DNA of 64,000 bases from Pseudobacteroides cellulosolvens ATCC 35603 = DSM 2933 (GCF_001262605.1 NZ_LGTC01000001.1:4288001-4352000); one strand, 5' to 3'; positions 36,405-46,054 are shown, counted from the first letter of the stretch. Notes: a model not told the origin generated them from the letters alone. Made by a program: numbers and translations.

Positions 36405-37685
36405 ATGGAACTGGAAACCAAACTGGAGATTTTATCCGCAGCAGCAAAATACGATGTATCATGTTCCTCAAGCGGCAGTAATCGAAAAAACACTCCAAAC
36501 GGCTTGGGCAACAGCCACAAGGCAGGTATTTGTCACAGCTGGTCGGAAGATGGACGCTGTATATCACTATTAAAAATTCTTTTTTCAAATCAGTGTATAT
36601 ATAACTGTACATATTGTGTTAATAGATGCAGTAATGACACAAAACGAGCCGCGTTTACTCCCTATGAAGTGGCAGCCTTGACTACAAATTTTTACAGAAG
36701 GAATTATATCGAAGGACTCTTTTTAAGCTCAGGAGTCATTAAAAACCCTGATTATACCATGGAACTACTCATAAAAACAGTTAAGCTTCTAAGGGAAGAA
36801 TTTCATTTCAATGGTTACATACACCTAAAAGCAATTCCCGGAGCCGACACCAGGCTGATTCATGAAGCTGGCTTGTATGTTGATAGGATGAGTGTAAATA
36901 TCGAGCTTCCGTCAAGTCAGGGATTAAAACTTCTGGCTCCAGATAAAAACAAGGAGTCCATAATAAAACCTATGGGTTTTATTAATAATGCAATAGCCGC
37001 TGTTAAAGAGGAAAATAAAATTTACAGAAAAAAACAGTCATTTGTTCCAGCCGGACAGAGTACTCAGCTTATTGTAGGTGCTACCCCGGATCATGACTAC
37101 AATATCATAAAGCTATCCGAAAATCTTTATAGGCATTTCAAGTTAAAGAGGGTATACTACTCCGCATATGTTCCTGTAGTTGAACACCCCAATCTGCCCG
37201 CTATCAATAAGCCTCCCCTTTTAAGAGAGCATCGGCTCTATCAGGCAGACTGGCTTATGAGGTATTATTCATTTAATGCTGATGAGCTTCTGAATGACGG
37301 CAGTCCGGACTTTGATCTGGAGTTAGATCCCAAATCATGCTGGGCAATAAGAAATCTGCATATTTTCCCCATAGAAATTAACAAGGCAGATTATCAAACG
37401 CTTTTGCGGATACCTGGCATTGGTGTTAAATCTGCCCAAACCATAGTTTCTTCAAGGAAACTTTGCTCACTAGGTTATGACGATTTAAAGAAGCTTGGGG
37501 TGGTTTTAAAAAGGGCACGGCACTTTATAACATGCAAAGGCAAGTTTTATGGTAATTCCTTTAATGAGGCATTTTTGAGAGATGAATTGGCTGCTGAAAA
37601 CAGTGTGGGCTCAAAAAAGGTGTGCAGCGGGCAAATTTCAATGTTCTCATACTTTGGCAACAATTTAAACTCGTTATTGCAGTAA
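36405..37685 (+). CDS. Putative DNA modification/repair radical SAM protein (TIGR03916-like)
   Basis: The 426-residue protein has a radical SAM cluster motif CIYNCTYC near residue 65 ('FSNQCIYNCTYCVNRC'), a barrel ('LFLSSGVIKNPDYTMELLIK') and a C-terminal helix-hairpin-helix DNA-binding unit ('LLRIPGIGVKSAQTIVSSRK'). This is the architecture of the TIGR03916 family, predicted to act on DNA together with a TIGR03915 protein and sometimes a uracil-DNA glycosylase-like domain. The substrate is not known. A LexA-box promoter upstream supports a role in DNA damage. Confidence 0.88.
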   Translation: MELETKLEILSAAAKYDVSCSSSGSNRKNTPNGLGNSHKAGICHSWSEDGRCISLLKILFSNQCIYNCTYCVNRCSNDTKRAAFTPYEVAALTTNFYRRNYIEGLFLSSGVIKNPDYTMELLIKTVKLLREEFHFNGYIHLKAIPGADTRLIHEAGLYVDRMSVNIELPSSQGLKLLAPDKNKESIIKPMGFINNAIAAVKEENKIYRKKQSFVPAGQSTQLIVGATPDHDYNIIKLSENLYRHFKLKRVYYSAYVPVVEHPNLPAINKPPLLREHRLYQADWLMRYYSFNADELLNDGSPDFDLELDPKSCWAIRNLHIFPIEINKADYQTLLRIPGIGVKSAQTIVSSRKLCSLGYDDLKKLGVVLKRARHFITCKGKFYGNSFNEAFLRDELAAENSVGSKKVCSGQISMFSYFGNNLNSLLQ

Positions 37686-37737
37686 GCCCTATGTATATAT
37701 AAATCCTCACATACATAATATATAAAGGAGAGTACCC

Positions 37738-38487
37738 ATGAATGACCAAATGATTAGCTACACCTATGACGGAAGCTTCGAAGGGCTTTTGAGTGCAATA
37801 TATGAATCATATTACAGGCATGAAATACCTCTTAATATTTTACCTGAAGAATCATCACAGATGGGTATCTTTACAAAGGATTATAATGTAAAAACCAATA
37901 TTGAAAAATTTCACAAGGTTTATAACTCAGTTAGAGAAAAAATTTCACCATTAGCCTTAAGAAATATTTATTATGTTTTTATTTCCGACTCCAAAAACAA
38001 AGAATTAATCATATACAAATACTTAAAACTTGGCTGGAAGTTTGGCGGGGACATCGACAGGCTCATAACAGATGAATCAGTCCTAAATGTACGGATAATC
38101 AGCCGCAAGGTGACATCTGAATGTCACAGGTTTCTAGGATTGGTCCGTTTCAAACTTATGGAAGGTGATTATTATTATGCATCTCTAGAACCCGATTATA
38201 ACATCATAAGTTTATTGGCTCTCCATTTTTCCAAAAGGCTTTCAGACCAAAGATGGGTAATCCATGATCTTAAGCGAAAATTAGCTGTAGTATATGACAA
38301 AGAAGGATGGTTCCTTACCGCAATTGAACAACCTCTAGGAAGTCATTTAAGTGCTGAAAAGGAAGACTTTCAAACCCTCTGGAAGCTTTATTTTAAAAAC
38401 ATCTCAATAAAAAACAGAAAAAACCCAAGACTACAAAAACAGTTTATGCCTGTCAGGTATTGGGCCCATCTGGTAGAAATGGAATAG
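37738..38487 (+). CDS. TIGR03915-family DNA metabolism protein, partner of the radical SAM protein
   Basis: The 249-residue protein begins 'YTYDGSFEGLLSAIYESYYR', the signature of TIGR03915 (DUF4130). It contains 'LGLVRFKLMEGDYYYASLEP' and ends 'KQFMPVRYWAHLVEME', the typical C-terminal RYW motif. It is encoded 52 bases downstream of the radical SAM gene with AAGGAGAG before the start and no terminator between, so the two are co-transcribed. In some genomes this family is fused to a uracil-DNA glycosylase-like domain, which is absent here. Confidence 0.88.
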   Translation: MNDQMISYTYDGSFEGLLSAIYESYYRHEIPLNILPEESSQMGIFTKDYNVKTNIEKFHKVYNSVREKISPLALRNIYYVFISDSKNKELIIYKYLKLGWKFGGDIDRLITDESVLNVRIISRKVTSECHRFLGLVRFKLMEGDYYYASLEPDYNIISLLALHFSKRLSDQRWVIHDLKRKLAVVYDKEGWFLTAIEQPLGSHLSAEKEDFQTLWKLYFKNISIKNRKNPRLQKQFMPVRYWAHLVEME

Positions 38488-38490
38488 GTG

Positions 38491-38922
38491 TCAGCAAAAA
38501 TCAATACTGTCGCCCGGCTTTATAATGCCTCCCTGGAGTACCCTGGCAAATATGCCTTCCCTTGGCATTACGCAGTCACCGATTTTATTATAAATTTCGC
38601 ACTTTTTATGGCACTCTTTACCGATTTGAGTAACCTCGAACAATACATCATTTATTTTAAACCTGGTACCTATCTTCAGTGTATACAGCTCAACACCTGA
38701 CGTCGTAATATTTTCAGCAAATTTACCTGTACATAAGCCTGTAAGGCCTAAATCCTTCATTTTTTCTATGCTTTCAATTCCCAAAAAGCTAACCTGCCTG
38801 TGCCAATTGCCTGCATGGGCATCCCCTTTTATCCCAAAGTTCACAATACATTCAGCAACATCTACCGATACCTTGTGTACACCTTTTTTTGCACTGATAT
38901 TAACTGCGACTACCTTACACAT
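38491..38922 (-). CDS. MOSC domain protein
   Basis: A 143-residue MOSC (molybdenum cofactor sulfurase C-terminal) domain protein with 'FGIKGDAHAGNWHRQVSFLG' and 'GIFARVLQGGIIKPGDSI'. Stand-alone MOSC proteins bind pterin cofactors and may carry or modify sulfur on Mo/W. It overlaps moaC by eight bases as the last gene of the pterin operon and converges with the TIGR03915 gene, ending four bases from it. Confidence 0.9.
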   Translation of the reverse strand: MCKVVAVNISAKKGVHKVSVDVAECIVNFGIKGDAHAGNWHRQVSFLGIESIEKMKDLGLTGLCTGKFAENITTSGVELYTLKIGTRFKINDVLFEVTQIGKECHKKCEIYNKIGDCVMPREGIFARVLQGGIIKPGDSIDFC

Positions 38923-39409
38923 TTTCCTGACCTCCTGTCTGCCTCACATACTCGCCTGATTTCCCGCCTGTTTTTTTAATAAGGGTTATATCACCGATTA
39001 CCATACCCTTATCCACAGCTTTGCACATATCATAGACCGTAAGAGCCGCAACAGAAACTGCTGTAAGGGCCTCCATTTCAACTCCTGTTTTCCAGCAACA
39101 GCTCACCCTAGCCTTTATATCAACGCTTAAGTCTTCCAAGTTGCAATTAATTTCAACTTGAACCCCATCAACAGGCAGGCTGTGACACATTGGTATCAGC
39201 TCATCAGTTTTCTTTGCTGCCATAATACCGGCAATCCTCGCAGTGGAAACCACATCACCTTTAGGCATATTGCCATCCATAATAAGGTTTAGAGTTTCCT
39301 CTTTCATAAATACCTTACCAACCGCCACAGCCTCACGTTTGGTTATATCTTTTCCAGAAACATCCACCATTCTGGCATTTCCTTTTTCATCAATATGACT
39401 TAGCCCCAT
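38915..39409 (-). CDS. moaC: Cyclic pyranopterin monophosphate synthase MoaC
   Basis: MoaC converts the MoaA product into cyclic pyranopterin monophosphate. 'LSHIDEKGNARMVDVSGKDI', 'IPMCHSLPVDGVQVEINCNL', 'VEMEALTAVSVAALTVYDMC' and 'KKTGGKSGEY' are all conserved family blocks. The 164-residue length is typical. It follows moaA by three bases. Confidence 0.96.
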   Translation of the reverse strand: MGLSHIDEKGNARMVDVSGKDITKREAVAVGKVFMKEETLNLIMDGNMPKGDVVSTARIAGIMAAKKTDELIPMCHSLPVDGVQVEINCNLEDLSVDIKARVSCCWKTGVEMEALTAVSVAALTVYDMCKAVDKGMVIGDITLIKKTGGKSGEYVRQTGGQENV

Positions 39410-39412
39410 TTT

Positions 39413-40389
39413 CTACCCTCCTATGTTATTCATGCTTCTTTGTGAGTTAAAATTTTCACTGAAGTTATGTCCCCTAGGTTTTTTGGAAATAACCTCCCTG
39501 ATAAATTCATTAAGCTTTATAGGTTCTTCTCTTAACACTTTTAAGAGATCATATTCATCGTTATCCCCAAGACAAAGCTTAATCTTTCCATCGCATGTAA
39601 GTCTAATCCTGTTGCAGTTTCCACAGAACTTATGGCTCATTGGACTTATGAATCCTATCTTCCCTCTAAACCCAGGCATTTTGTAATATCTGGCCGGCAA
39701 GCTTTCATCACGGTTTTGAAGCTTCACAAGCTCTTTGTATGAGTCAATGATCCCGGAATTATATACTATCTTATCCATGTTGCTCTCTCCAAACTTTCCG
39801 ATAGGCATAAGCTCAATAAACCTTACCTCGATTGGCCTGTCCTTTGTGAGGAGAAAAAAATCTTCTATTTCATCATCATTTATTCCCTTTATAAGCACAG
39901 TATTTATTTTAATTGGCTTAAGATCTACATTTATAGCTTCATCAATTCCCTCAAGCACATTGTGAAGGCCGCTTACACCTGTTATTTTCATAAACCTTTC
40001 AGGATTAAGGGTATCAAGGCTTATATTAACCCTGTGGAGTCCGGATTTTTTAAGATCATTTGCCTTTGAAGCCAAATTTACACCATTGGTTGTCATCGAA
40101 AGATCAATAATTCCAGGTATCTTTGCTACACGCTCAATAATCTCATTAATATCAGGCCTTATCAAGGGCTCTCCCCCTGTTATCCTCACTTTTTAATTCC
40201 TAGTTGTGCCATCTCACTTATAATACTGTTATATTCGCTTGGTGTAAGAAAATTTTTGCACCCCAAATTCAAGGGCTGCTTTTCCTTGTCTGAATCGTTT
40301 TGAGGCATGCAGTATATACAATTAAGATTACAGTTTCTTGTGACAGAAACCCTTAAATATTCAATGTTTCTGTTATATTTATCCCTCAT
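39413..40389 (-). CDS. moaA: GTP 3',8-cyclase MoaA, interrupted by a one-base frameshift
   Basis: MoaA is a radical SAM enzyme that starts pterin synthesis from GTP. The N-terminal piece (40389-40186) has 'RVSVTRNCNLNCIYCMPQN' with the CxxxCxxC cluster. The C-terminal piece (40189-39413) begins 'MRITGGEPLIRPDI', has the second cluster motif 'HKFCGNCNRIRLTCDGKIKL' and ends with the conserved GG. Between them the run of five T (40190-40194) should be six; adding one base restores 'GIKKVRITGGEP'. Every other feature is intact, so a sequencing error or very recent mutation is likely. It is essential to the operon's purpose. Confidence 0.9.
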
Positions 40390-40398
40390 ATTTTCACC

Positions 40399-42309
40399 TC
40401 AAAGGGTATATACCCTGCCCGCATTCTCAATTCTATATCCTTCCATTTCAGTTAGTATCCTCTTAAACTCATGGGATTTCAAAATATCCAGAAAAGTTTT
40501 GACATGCTTCATTTCCATAAACCTCTCTGGAATGATAAAATCATACTCCTCTTGGCAAACCGGTATAAAATCCAGGCCATAGATTTTAGCAGCAGAGTAT
40601 ATTCCAAGCCCAACATCAGCATTCTTAGCTGCCACTAGTGCTGCTATCGACATATGGGTATACTCCTCCCTATCATAGCCTTCTATATCCTCTTTTTCAA
40701 TCCCTTTTTGTTTAAGAAGGAAATCCAGAAGAATCCTTGTCCCCGCTCCCTTCTGTCTGTTAACAAAGGAAATGCCGTCTTTTTTAAGATCCACTATTCC
40801 ATTAATGTGTTTGGGATTACCAGGTGCTGTCATAAGCCCCTGAATTCTTTTCACACCTTTTATGAGATTAACTTTTTCATTAGGAAAATATCTTTTCAAG
40901 TAGCTTATGTTATATTCTCCCGTTTCCTCATCAAGAAGGTGAATGCCTGCAGCATGTGCCTCTCCCTTTTTTATAGCCATTATTCCCCCGATACTTCCTA
41001 CATGGGCTGAGGATAAATACATTCCATAATCCCGTTTTCTCATTATATCTGTAATAACATCAATCAAAGGGTCATGACTTCCAACTACCATAATGGTATT
41101 TTTTATTTCCTCATGATCTTTAAGAAGCCTTATCTTTACCTCTTTACCGCTTTCAATACCCTCCTGATTTAATGGTATTTCCATTATTCCGTCAGCCTTG
41201 ACCATAGAAGTAATCACACCTGCTCCTCGGTTTAACGGCGTAGCCACCATCTTACCATCAACAAAACCTGTCTTCATCCTGACAAATTCTTTGTATTTTA
41301 ATGATGATACAACCTTCTTTGACAGGACGGCATTGACAGTTTCATTAGATGGGTATGATATTCCCCTATATATCTCCAATACCTTCTTCAAAATCTGGTC
41401 CATAACAATAATTCCCGATACAGGATATCCAGGAACTCCGATTACTGGTTTGCCATTCACTATCCCAAGTATGGTTGGCTTGCCCGGCCTTATTGCTATA
41501 CCATGTACCAGTAATTTCCCCACACTTTCGACGGCTTTTGCGGTAAAATCCTCTCTTCCCGCCGAAGATCCGGCGTTTACAATAATAATATTACATTCGG
41601 ATGCAGCACTTTTTATTGCCTGGGAAATACTTTCCAATTTATCGGGAATGATGTCGTAAACACGGGGAATAGCACCCCAATTTTCCAGCATTCCCGAAAA
41701 AATGGAGGAATTAAATTCAATAATTTCCCCCGGCCCTGGATCGGACTTAGGATTTATTATTTCGTCACCTGTGGGAATAAGTCCAACCAAAGGCTTTTTC
41801 CTTACCTTAACCTTAAGAACTCCACCTGCAAGAAAAGCACCCACAATATAAGGCTCTATCAGTGTATTGGAAGGAACAATCATCTCGTTTGCGCATACAT
41901 CCTCACCAATCTGCCTTACATTCTGCCATGGTGAAGAAGCATTTACAAGCTTAATACTTCCATTACCAAGCTCAATGACATCCTCAATCATTACAACGGA
42001 ATCAAACTCATTTGGAAGTGGATCACCGGTGTCCACCCTCTTAAAATCCGCCTCTTCAATCAGGTGAACAGGGGTTGTGTCAGTTGCACCATATGTACTG
42101 CTTGCCTTAAGGGCAATTCCGTCCATCGCACATGCATTGTAGTGGGGAGAAGATATTAGTGCATATACTGCCTCACTTGTTATTCTTCCAAATGAATCCT
42201 TTACAAAAATTTCTTCACTCCCCCAGAAAACACAGGACTTTTCTATCTCCTCGATATATAATTGAAGAGCTTTATCAAGCTCTATATTGTTTAAGTATGA
42301 AAAACTCAT
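40399..42309 (-). CDS. MoeA-type molybdopterin molybdotransferase fused to a periplasmic-binding-like domain
   Basis: Residues about 1-400 are a MoeA fold ('SPHYNACAMDGIALKASSTY', 'GLIPTGDEIINPKSDPGPGE', 'AIRPGKPTILGIVNGKPVIG'). Residues about 410-636 form a solute-binding (PBP/LysR-substrate-like) domain ('VVGSHDPLIDVITDIMRKRD', 'QKGAGTRILLDFLLKQKGIE'). The fusion is a known arrangement in clostridia and archaea; the second domain may sense molybdate/tungstate or a pterin. It is encoded beside a second, unfused moeA. Confidence 0.92.
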   Translation of the reverse strand: MSFSYLNNIELDKALQLYIEEIEKSCVFWGSEEIFVKDSFGRITSEAVYALISSPHYNACAMDGIALKASSTYGATDTTPVHLIEEADFKRVDTGDPLPNEFDSVVMIEDVIELGNGSIKLVNASSPWQNVRQIGEDVCANEMIVPSNTLIEPYIVGAFLAGGVLKVKVRKKPLVGLIPTGDEIINPKSDPGPGEIIEFNSSIFSGMLENWGAIPRVYDIIPDKLESISQAIKSAASECNIIIVNAGSSAGREDFTAKAVESVGKLLVHGIAIRPGKPTILGIVNGKPVIGVPGYPVSGIIVMDQILKKVLEIYRGISYPSNETVNAVLSKKVVSSLKYKEFVRMKTGFVDGKMVATPLNRGAGVITSMVKADGIMEIPLNQEGIESGKEVKIRLLKDHEEIKNTIMVVGSHDPLIDVITDIMRKRDYGMYLSSAHVGSIGGIMAIKKGEAHAAGIHLLDEETGEYNISYLKRYFPNEKVNLIKGVKRIQGLMTAPGNPKHINGIVDLKKDGISFVNRQKGAGTRILLDFLLKQKGIEKEDIEGYDREEYTHMSIAALVAAKNADVGLGIYSAAKIYGLDFIPVCQEEYDFIIPERFMEMKHVKTFLDILKSHEFKRILTEMEGYRIENAGRVYTL

Positions 42310-42327
42310 ATTAATCTCTCCAAGTGC

Positions 42328-43569
42328 TTATAATAATATAACCTCAACATCTTTTCCCTCTTCAATCCCTTCACATTCTCGACCTATTCTTAAGAAACCG
42401 TCCGCCTGAGATACAAGAGATATGAGGCCTGATTTACCGAATAGCGGATGAGCTAAAAAACCATCATGAGAAGCTTCCAGTCTAACTGTTACAAACTCTT
42501 CCCTTCCGTTATTTGACGGATAGTTATGAGCCATTTTAGCCCTTATAACTGAAGATCCTATAGATTTAGAGTCATTGAAGGCATCAATAAGCTTTAATAC
42601 AAACACCTTAAACACAATATAGGCTGCAGCAGGATGTCCTGGCAGACCAACAACAGCTTTATGATCAATTTTGCCTAATATTGTAGGCTTACCCGGTTTT
42701 ACTGCAATCCCATGTACCAAAACGCCAGGCAGTCCAAGTGAATTTATAACTTTCATGGTCTGATCTTTAAGCCCTACAGAGCTTCCCCCAGATATGAGAA
42801 TTATGTCGCATTCTTTTAAAGCTAAATCAACCTTACATTTAATCTTGTGGAAATCATCCTCACAAATTCCATACATTACCGGCTCACAACCATATTCCAC
42901 TATACCGGCATGGAGGAAATAGGAGTTTATATCTCTTACCTCGGAACCCTCAGGTTTGTTTTTTATATCCACGATCTCATCACCGGTTGAAACTATACCA
43001 ACTTTAACACGCCTCTTAACGCTTATATGAGTTACTCCTAAAGCAGCAAGCGCCCCAATATCCTGGGGCCTGATTCTGGTACCAGGTTTTATTACAGCAT
43101 TTCCGCTCTTTATGTCATCTCCCTTAAAGACAAGATTGTTACCTGGTGCCACTGACTTGTTTATGTATATAAATCCGTCATCAAAGTTATCGGTATACTC
43201 TATCATAACTACTGCATCGGCATTGCGGGGAATTTGCCCTCCAGTCGGCACATATATTGCCTCTCCCTTTAAAAGATACACGTCCGCTTCCTCGCCCATC
43301 TTTATCTCGCCTGCAAGCTTAAGCTGAGCGGGGCAGGAATCACTAGAACCGAAAGTATCTGATGCCATGACAGCATATCCGTCAACAGATGAGCGGTTAA
43401 AGCCCGGAATATCTTCTGCTGAAACAACAGACTCTCCACATATTCTTCCTACGGCATAATTAATTTCAATAGTTTCGCATTCAAGTTGATATCCTTTGAA
43501 GTTCTTTTCAATTATTTCAAAAACTTCATTTACACTTTTAACACTAAACATCTCTGTTATATCCTCCAA
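42328..43569 (-). CDS. moeA: Molybdopterin molybdenumtransferase MoeA
   Basis: MoeA inserts molybdate or tungstate into adenylylated pterin. The 413-residue protein has 'IPGFNRSSVDGYAVMASDTF', 'VGIVSTGDEIVDIKNKPEGS', 'LISGGSSVGLKDQTMKVINS' and 'AVKPGKPTILGKIDHKAVVG'. It starts 13 bases before the tupC stop, so it is translationally coupled to the importer genes. Two MoeA paralogs in one operon, one fused to a binding domain, are often seen where W and Mo enzymes must be distinguished; that role is inference here. Confidence 0.93.
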   Translation of the reverse strand: MEDITEMFSVKSVNEVFEIIEKNFKGYQLECETIEINYAVGRICGESVVSAEDIPGFNRSSVDGYAVMASDTFGSSDSCPAQLKLAGEIKMGEEADVYLLKGEAIYVPTGGQIPRNADAVVMIEYTDNFDDGFIYINKSVAPGNNLVFKGDDIKSGNAVIKPGTRIRPQDIGALAALGVTHISVKRRVKVGIVSTGDEIVDIKNKPEGSEVRDINSYFLHAGIVEYGCEPVMYGICEDDFHKIKCKVDLALKECDIILISGGSSVGLKDQTMKVINSLGLPGVLVHGIAVKPGKPTILGKIDHKAVVGLPGHPAAAYIVFKVFVLKLIDAFNDSKSIGSSVIRAKMAHNYPSNNGREEFVTVRLEASHDGFLAHPLFGKSGLISLVSQADGFLRIGRECEGIEEGKDVEVILL

Positions 43570-44234
43570 TTGGCCAAAAAACTTATTGTCTCACTTTTTT
43601 CAGGATTTTTGAAGAGCTTTTCAGGTTCGCCCCTCTCATAAACTCTACCTTCAAAAAGGAATATGGCTTCGTCAGCAAGCCTGATGGCTTGGGACGGATT
43701 ATGGGTTGTTATTATAAACGTTGTCTTATTTTCTTTATTTGCTTTTTTTATATAATTTTCAACAAGATGAATGCTTGAAACATCCACGGCAGCAGCAGGC
43801 TCATCAAGAAGAACCACCTCTTTATCAAGCACTAGTATTCTTGCAGTTGCCACCCTTTGTGCTTCACCGCCTGATAAACTGCATGCTCTTGCCTCCTTCA
43901 GATTTTCAAGTCCCACCTGTTTCAAAGCATCTTTTGCCTTTTTTAAAGCATCATCCTTGTTAGCTATACCCATCATTATATTTTTTAAAACTGAAAAGTT
44001 AAACATATAAGGTTTTTGAGGGAGGTATGCAAAATCCATCTCCTTTTTGCCTGTATATAAAACCTCCCCGCTGTCTGGCTTTTCAATCCCTTTTATTATC
44101 TTTACAAGAGTTGATTTACCTGATCCATTTGGTCCTAACACAGCATAAATTTTCCCTCTTTCAAATAATAGATCATCAATATCAAGAACAATTCTGCCAT
44201 TATATGACTTTTTTATTTCCTTTAAGCAAATCAA
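43557..44234 (-). CDS. tupC: Tungstate ABC transporter ATP-binding protein TupC
   Basis: ABC ATPase of 225 residues: Walker A 'VLGPNGSGKSTLVKIIKGIE', Q-loop 'FAYLPQKPYMFNFSVLKNIM', signature 'CSLSGGEAQRVATARIL', Walker B 'KEVVLLDEPAAAVDVSSI'. It starts at TTG 44234 with AGGAGGT six bases upstream, right after tupB. The specificity for tungstate comes from the tupA neighbour and the AOR cluster. Confidence 0.92.
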   Translation of the reverse strand: MICLKEIKKSYNGRIVLDIDDLLFERGKIYAVLGPNGSGKSTLVKIIKGIEKPDSGEVLYTGKKEMDFAYLPQKPYMFNFSVLKNIMMGIANKDDALKKAKDALKQVGLENLKEARACSLSGGEAQRVATARILVLDKEVVLLDEPAAAVDVSSIHLVENYIKKANKENKTTFIITTHNPSQAIRLADEAIFLFEGRVYERGEPEKLFKNPEKSETISFLANWRI

Positions 44235-44236
44235 CG

Positions 44237-44923
44237 CTATACCTCCTGAATCCTTTGCATAGTCCAGTTAATTATAAAGGATATTAATAGGAGTATTATC
44301 CCTAAGGCTAATCCCTTATCATAGTTACCCTTTCCAGTCTCCAAAACAATGGATGTGGTAATAACCCTGGTATGGTATTGAATATTTCCCCCTACCAACA
44401 TCACTGCACCCACTTCAGAAATTGCCCTTCCATACCCCGCTAGAACTACAGAGGTAAGCTGATATCTGCATTCCAATATCAGCATTGCAAGTGTCCTTAT
44501 ATATCCTAAGCCAAGGCCTTTACATGTCTCCTCAATACATTCCGCCTTACTCTTTATTGCAGAAATGGTAAGCCCCATAATAATTGGCGTTACTATTATT
44601 ACCTGTGCAATCACCATGGCGGGTGCAGTAAAAAGCAGCCCTAATTCGCCCAACGGCCCTTTCCTTGACAGCATAAGATATACCAACACCCCTACAACAA
44701 CAGGCGGCAGTCCCATTAATGTCTGAACAACCCTTACCAGCTGCTTTTTGCCCTTAAACTCTTTGCTCCCGATTACTACTCCTGATGATATTCCAATAAC
44801 AGAAGAGATAATGGTACTAAAAACAGTAACAAAAAGGGTAAGCAGTATAATACCGTATATTTCCCTATCAAGTGAAAATATTAAATTGAACGCCTCAGTA
44901 AAGCTGTTTAATATATCAGTCAA
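44237..44923 (-). CDS. tupB: Tungstate ABC transporter permease TupB
   Basis: The 228-residue permease has about five membrane helices and the binding-protein-dependent transport EAA-type loop ('CIEETCKGLGLGYIRTLAML'), with 'VQTLMGLPPVVVGVLVYLML' typical of TupB/ModB relatives. It starts at TTG 44923. It sits between tupA and tupC. Confidence 0.92.
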   Translation of the reverse strand: MTDILNSFTEAFNLIFSLDREIYGIILLTLFVTVFSTIISSVIGISSGVVIGSKEFKGKKQLVRVVQTLMGLPPVVVGVLVYLMLSRKGPLGELGLLFTAPAMVIAQVIIVTPIIMGLTISAIKSKAECIEETCKGLGLGYIRTLAMLILECRYQLTSVVLAGYGRAISEVGAVMLVGGNIQYHTRVITTSIVLETGKGNYDKGLALGIILLLISFIINWTMQRIQEV

Positions 44924-44951
44924 AATAATTACCTACTTTAAGAGTTATTGA

Positions 44952-45860
44952 TTAATCTTTTTTAACATAATTTACATAAAAAAGGCTCTCCCCATACTTA
45001 ACCTTACCAAAATTATTTATCATAACAAGGACTTTTTCAGATGTCATCCATTCTACAAATTTATCTGAATTCTTCTTATTAACATGTTTGTGCTTATCAG
45101 GATTAACTTTAATTATTGTGTACTGATTGAACAAATCTTTTGCATCCATAAGCAAAATCTTAAGATCAAGCTTATCCTTCATTGAAAGAAAAGTGGCCTT
45201 GTCTGTAAGTGTATAAGCTTTCTTTTCGCTTGCCATTTTCAACACTTCACCCATTCCCTTACCGGCAGACACATACCAATCATTGCCAGAAGGCGTTAGT
45301 CCGGCTTTTTTCCATATACCAAGCTCCTTCTTATGTGTTCCTGAGTCATCACCCCTTGATACAAAAAAGGATTTGCTCCCCATGATCCTTTTAAAACATT
45401 CTTCTGCACTCTTTGCAGATCCACTAATTTTAGCCGGGTCGTCCTCTGACCCAACCAAAACAAAATAGTTGTACATCAATTCTATACGTGATAAGCCATT
45501 ACCGTCAGCAACAAATTTCTCTTCAGACTTTTTGTCGTGAATAAATAACACATCAGCATTTCCATCTTCACCGGTCTTTATAGCTTGTCCTGTCCCTTGA
45601 GCTATAATCTTTAAAGTAACCCCGGTATCCTGTTCAAATTGGGGCTGCAGGTATTCAAGAAGCCCGGAATCGTTAACGCTTGTCGTTGTTGCAAGCGTCA
45701 GCACACTTCCATTTTGCACAGACTTTTCCTCTGTCTTTTCATCATTTTTTGTACAACCCGACATTACAAATAGCGTCAAAAATATAACAGTAAAGGTAAT
45801 GAAAAGTGCTTTAGACCTCAGTAGACTTTTAGGCATGATTGAATTGATTGATTTTAACAT
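44952..45860 (-). CDS. tupA: Tungstate-binding lipoprotein TupA
   Basis: Solute-binding protein of the tungstate importer. It has a signal peptide with lipobox 'VMSGC', and the 'LATTTSVNDSGLLEYLQPQF' segment with the TTTS anion-binding motif that marks TupA rather than ModA. 'SRGDDSGTHKKELGIWKKAG' is also a TupA block. I start at ATG 45860 (MLKSINSIMP), which has GGAGGA about nine bases upstream. The longer frame to 45908 would run into the Moco riboswitch. Confidence 0.94.
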   Translation of the reverse strand: MLKSINSIMPKSLLRSKALFITFTVIFLTLFVMSGCTKNDEKTEEKSVQNGSVLTLATTTSVNDSGLLEYLQPQFEQDTGVTLKIIAQGTGQAIKTGEDGNADVLFIHDKKSEEKFVADGNGLSRIELMYNYFVLVGSEDDPAKISGSAKSAEECFKRIMGSKSFFVSRGDDSGTHKKELGIWKKAGLTPSGNDWYVSAGKGMGEVLKMASEKKAYTLTDKATFLSMKDKLDLKILLMDAKDLFNQYTIIKVNPDKHKHVNKKNSDKFVEWMTSEKVLVMINNFGKVKYGESLFYVNYVKKD

Positions 45861-45886
45861 TATTAATATTTCCTCCTTTTCAAATG

Positions 45887-45968
45887 GAAGGCAAGTCCGT
45901 TTCCGCAACTCACCCTGAACGGCCTGGAATCCATGGCATTACGCTTTAGGAATAGAAGGCTCGGAAGA
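45887..45968 (-). promoter_or_regulatory. Moco (molybdenum/tungsten cofactor) riboswitch
   Basis: The minus-strand leader of tupA begins CTTCCGAGCC (45968), passes through GCCGTTCAGGGTGAGTTG and the GCGGAAACGG tetraloop stem, and ends GGACTTGCCTTCC (45887), seven bases before the AAGGAGG ribosome site. These are, as I recall them, the conserved blocks of the Moco RNA motif that senses molybdenum or tungsten cofactor. The position ahead of tupABC-moeA-moaAC, where cofactor would reduce expression, fits well. Confidence 0.82.
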
Positions 45969-46054
45969 TTTTACGAACGCTTTATATAAAATTTTATGAC
46001 TTTTATACCTCATTGTTATATAATATATTGTTATTATATAAACAAACTAACTTT

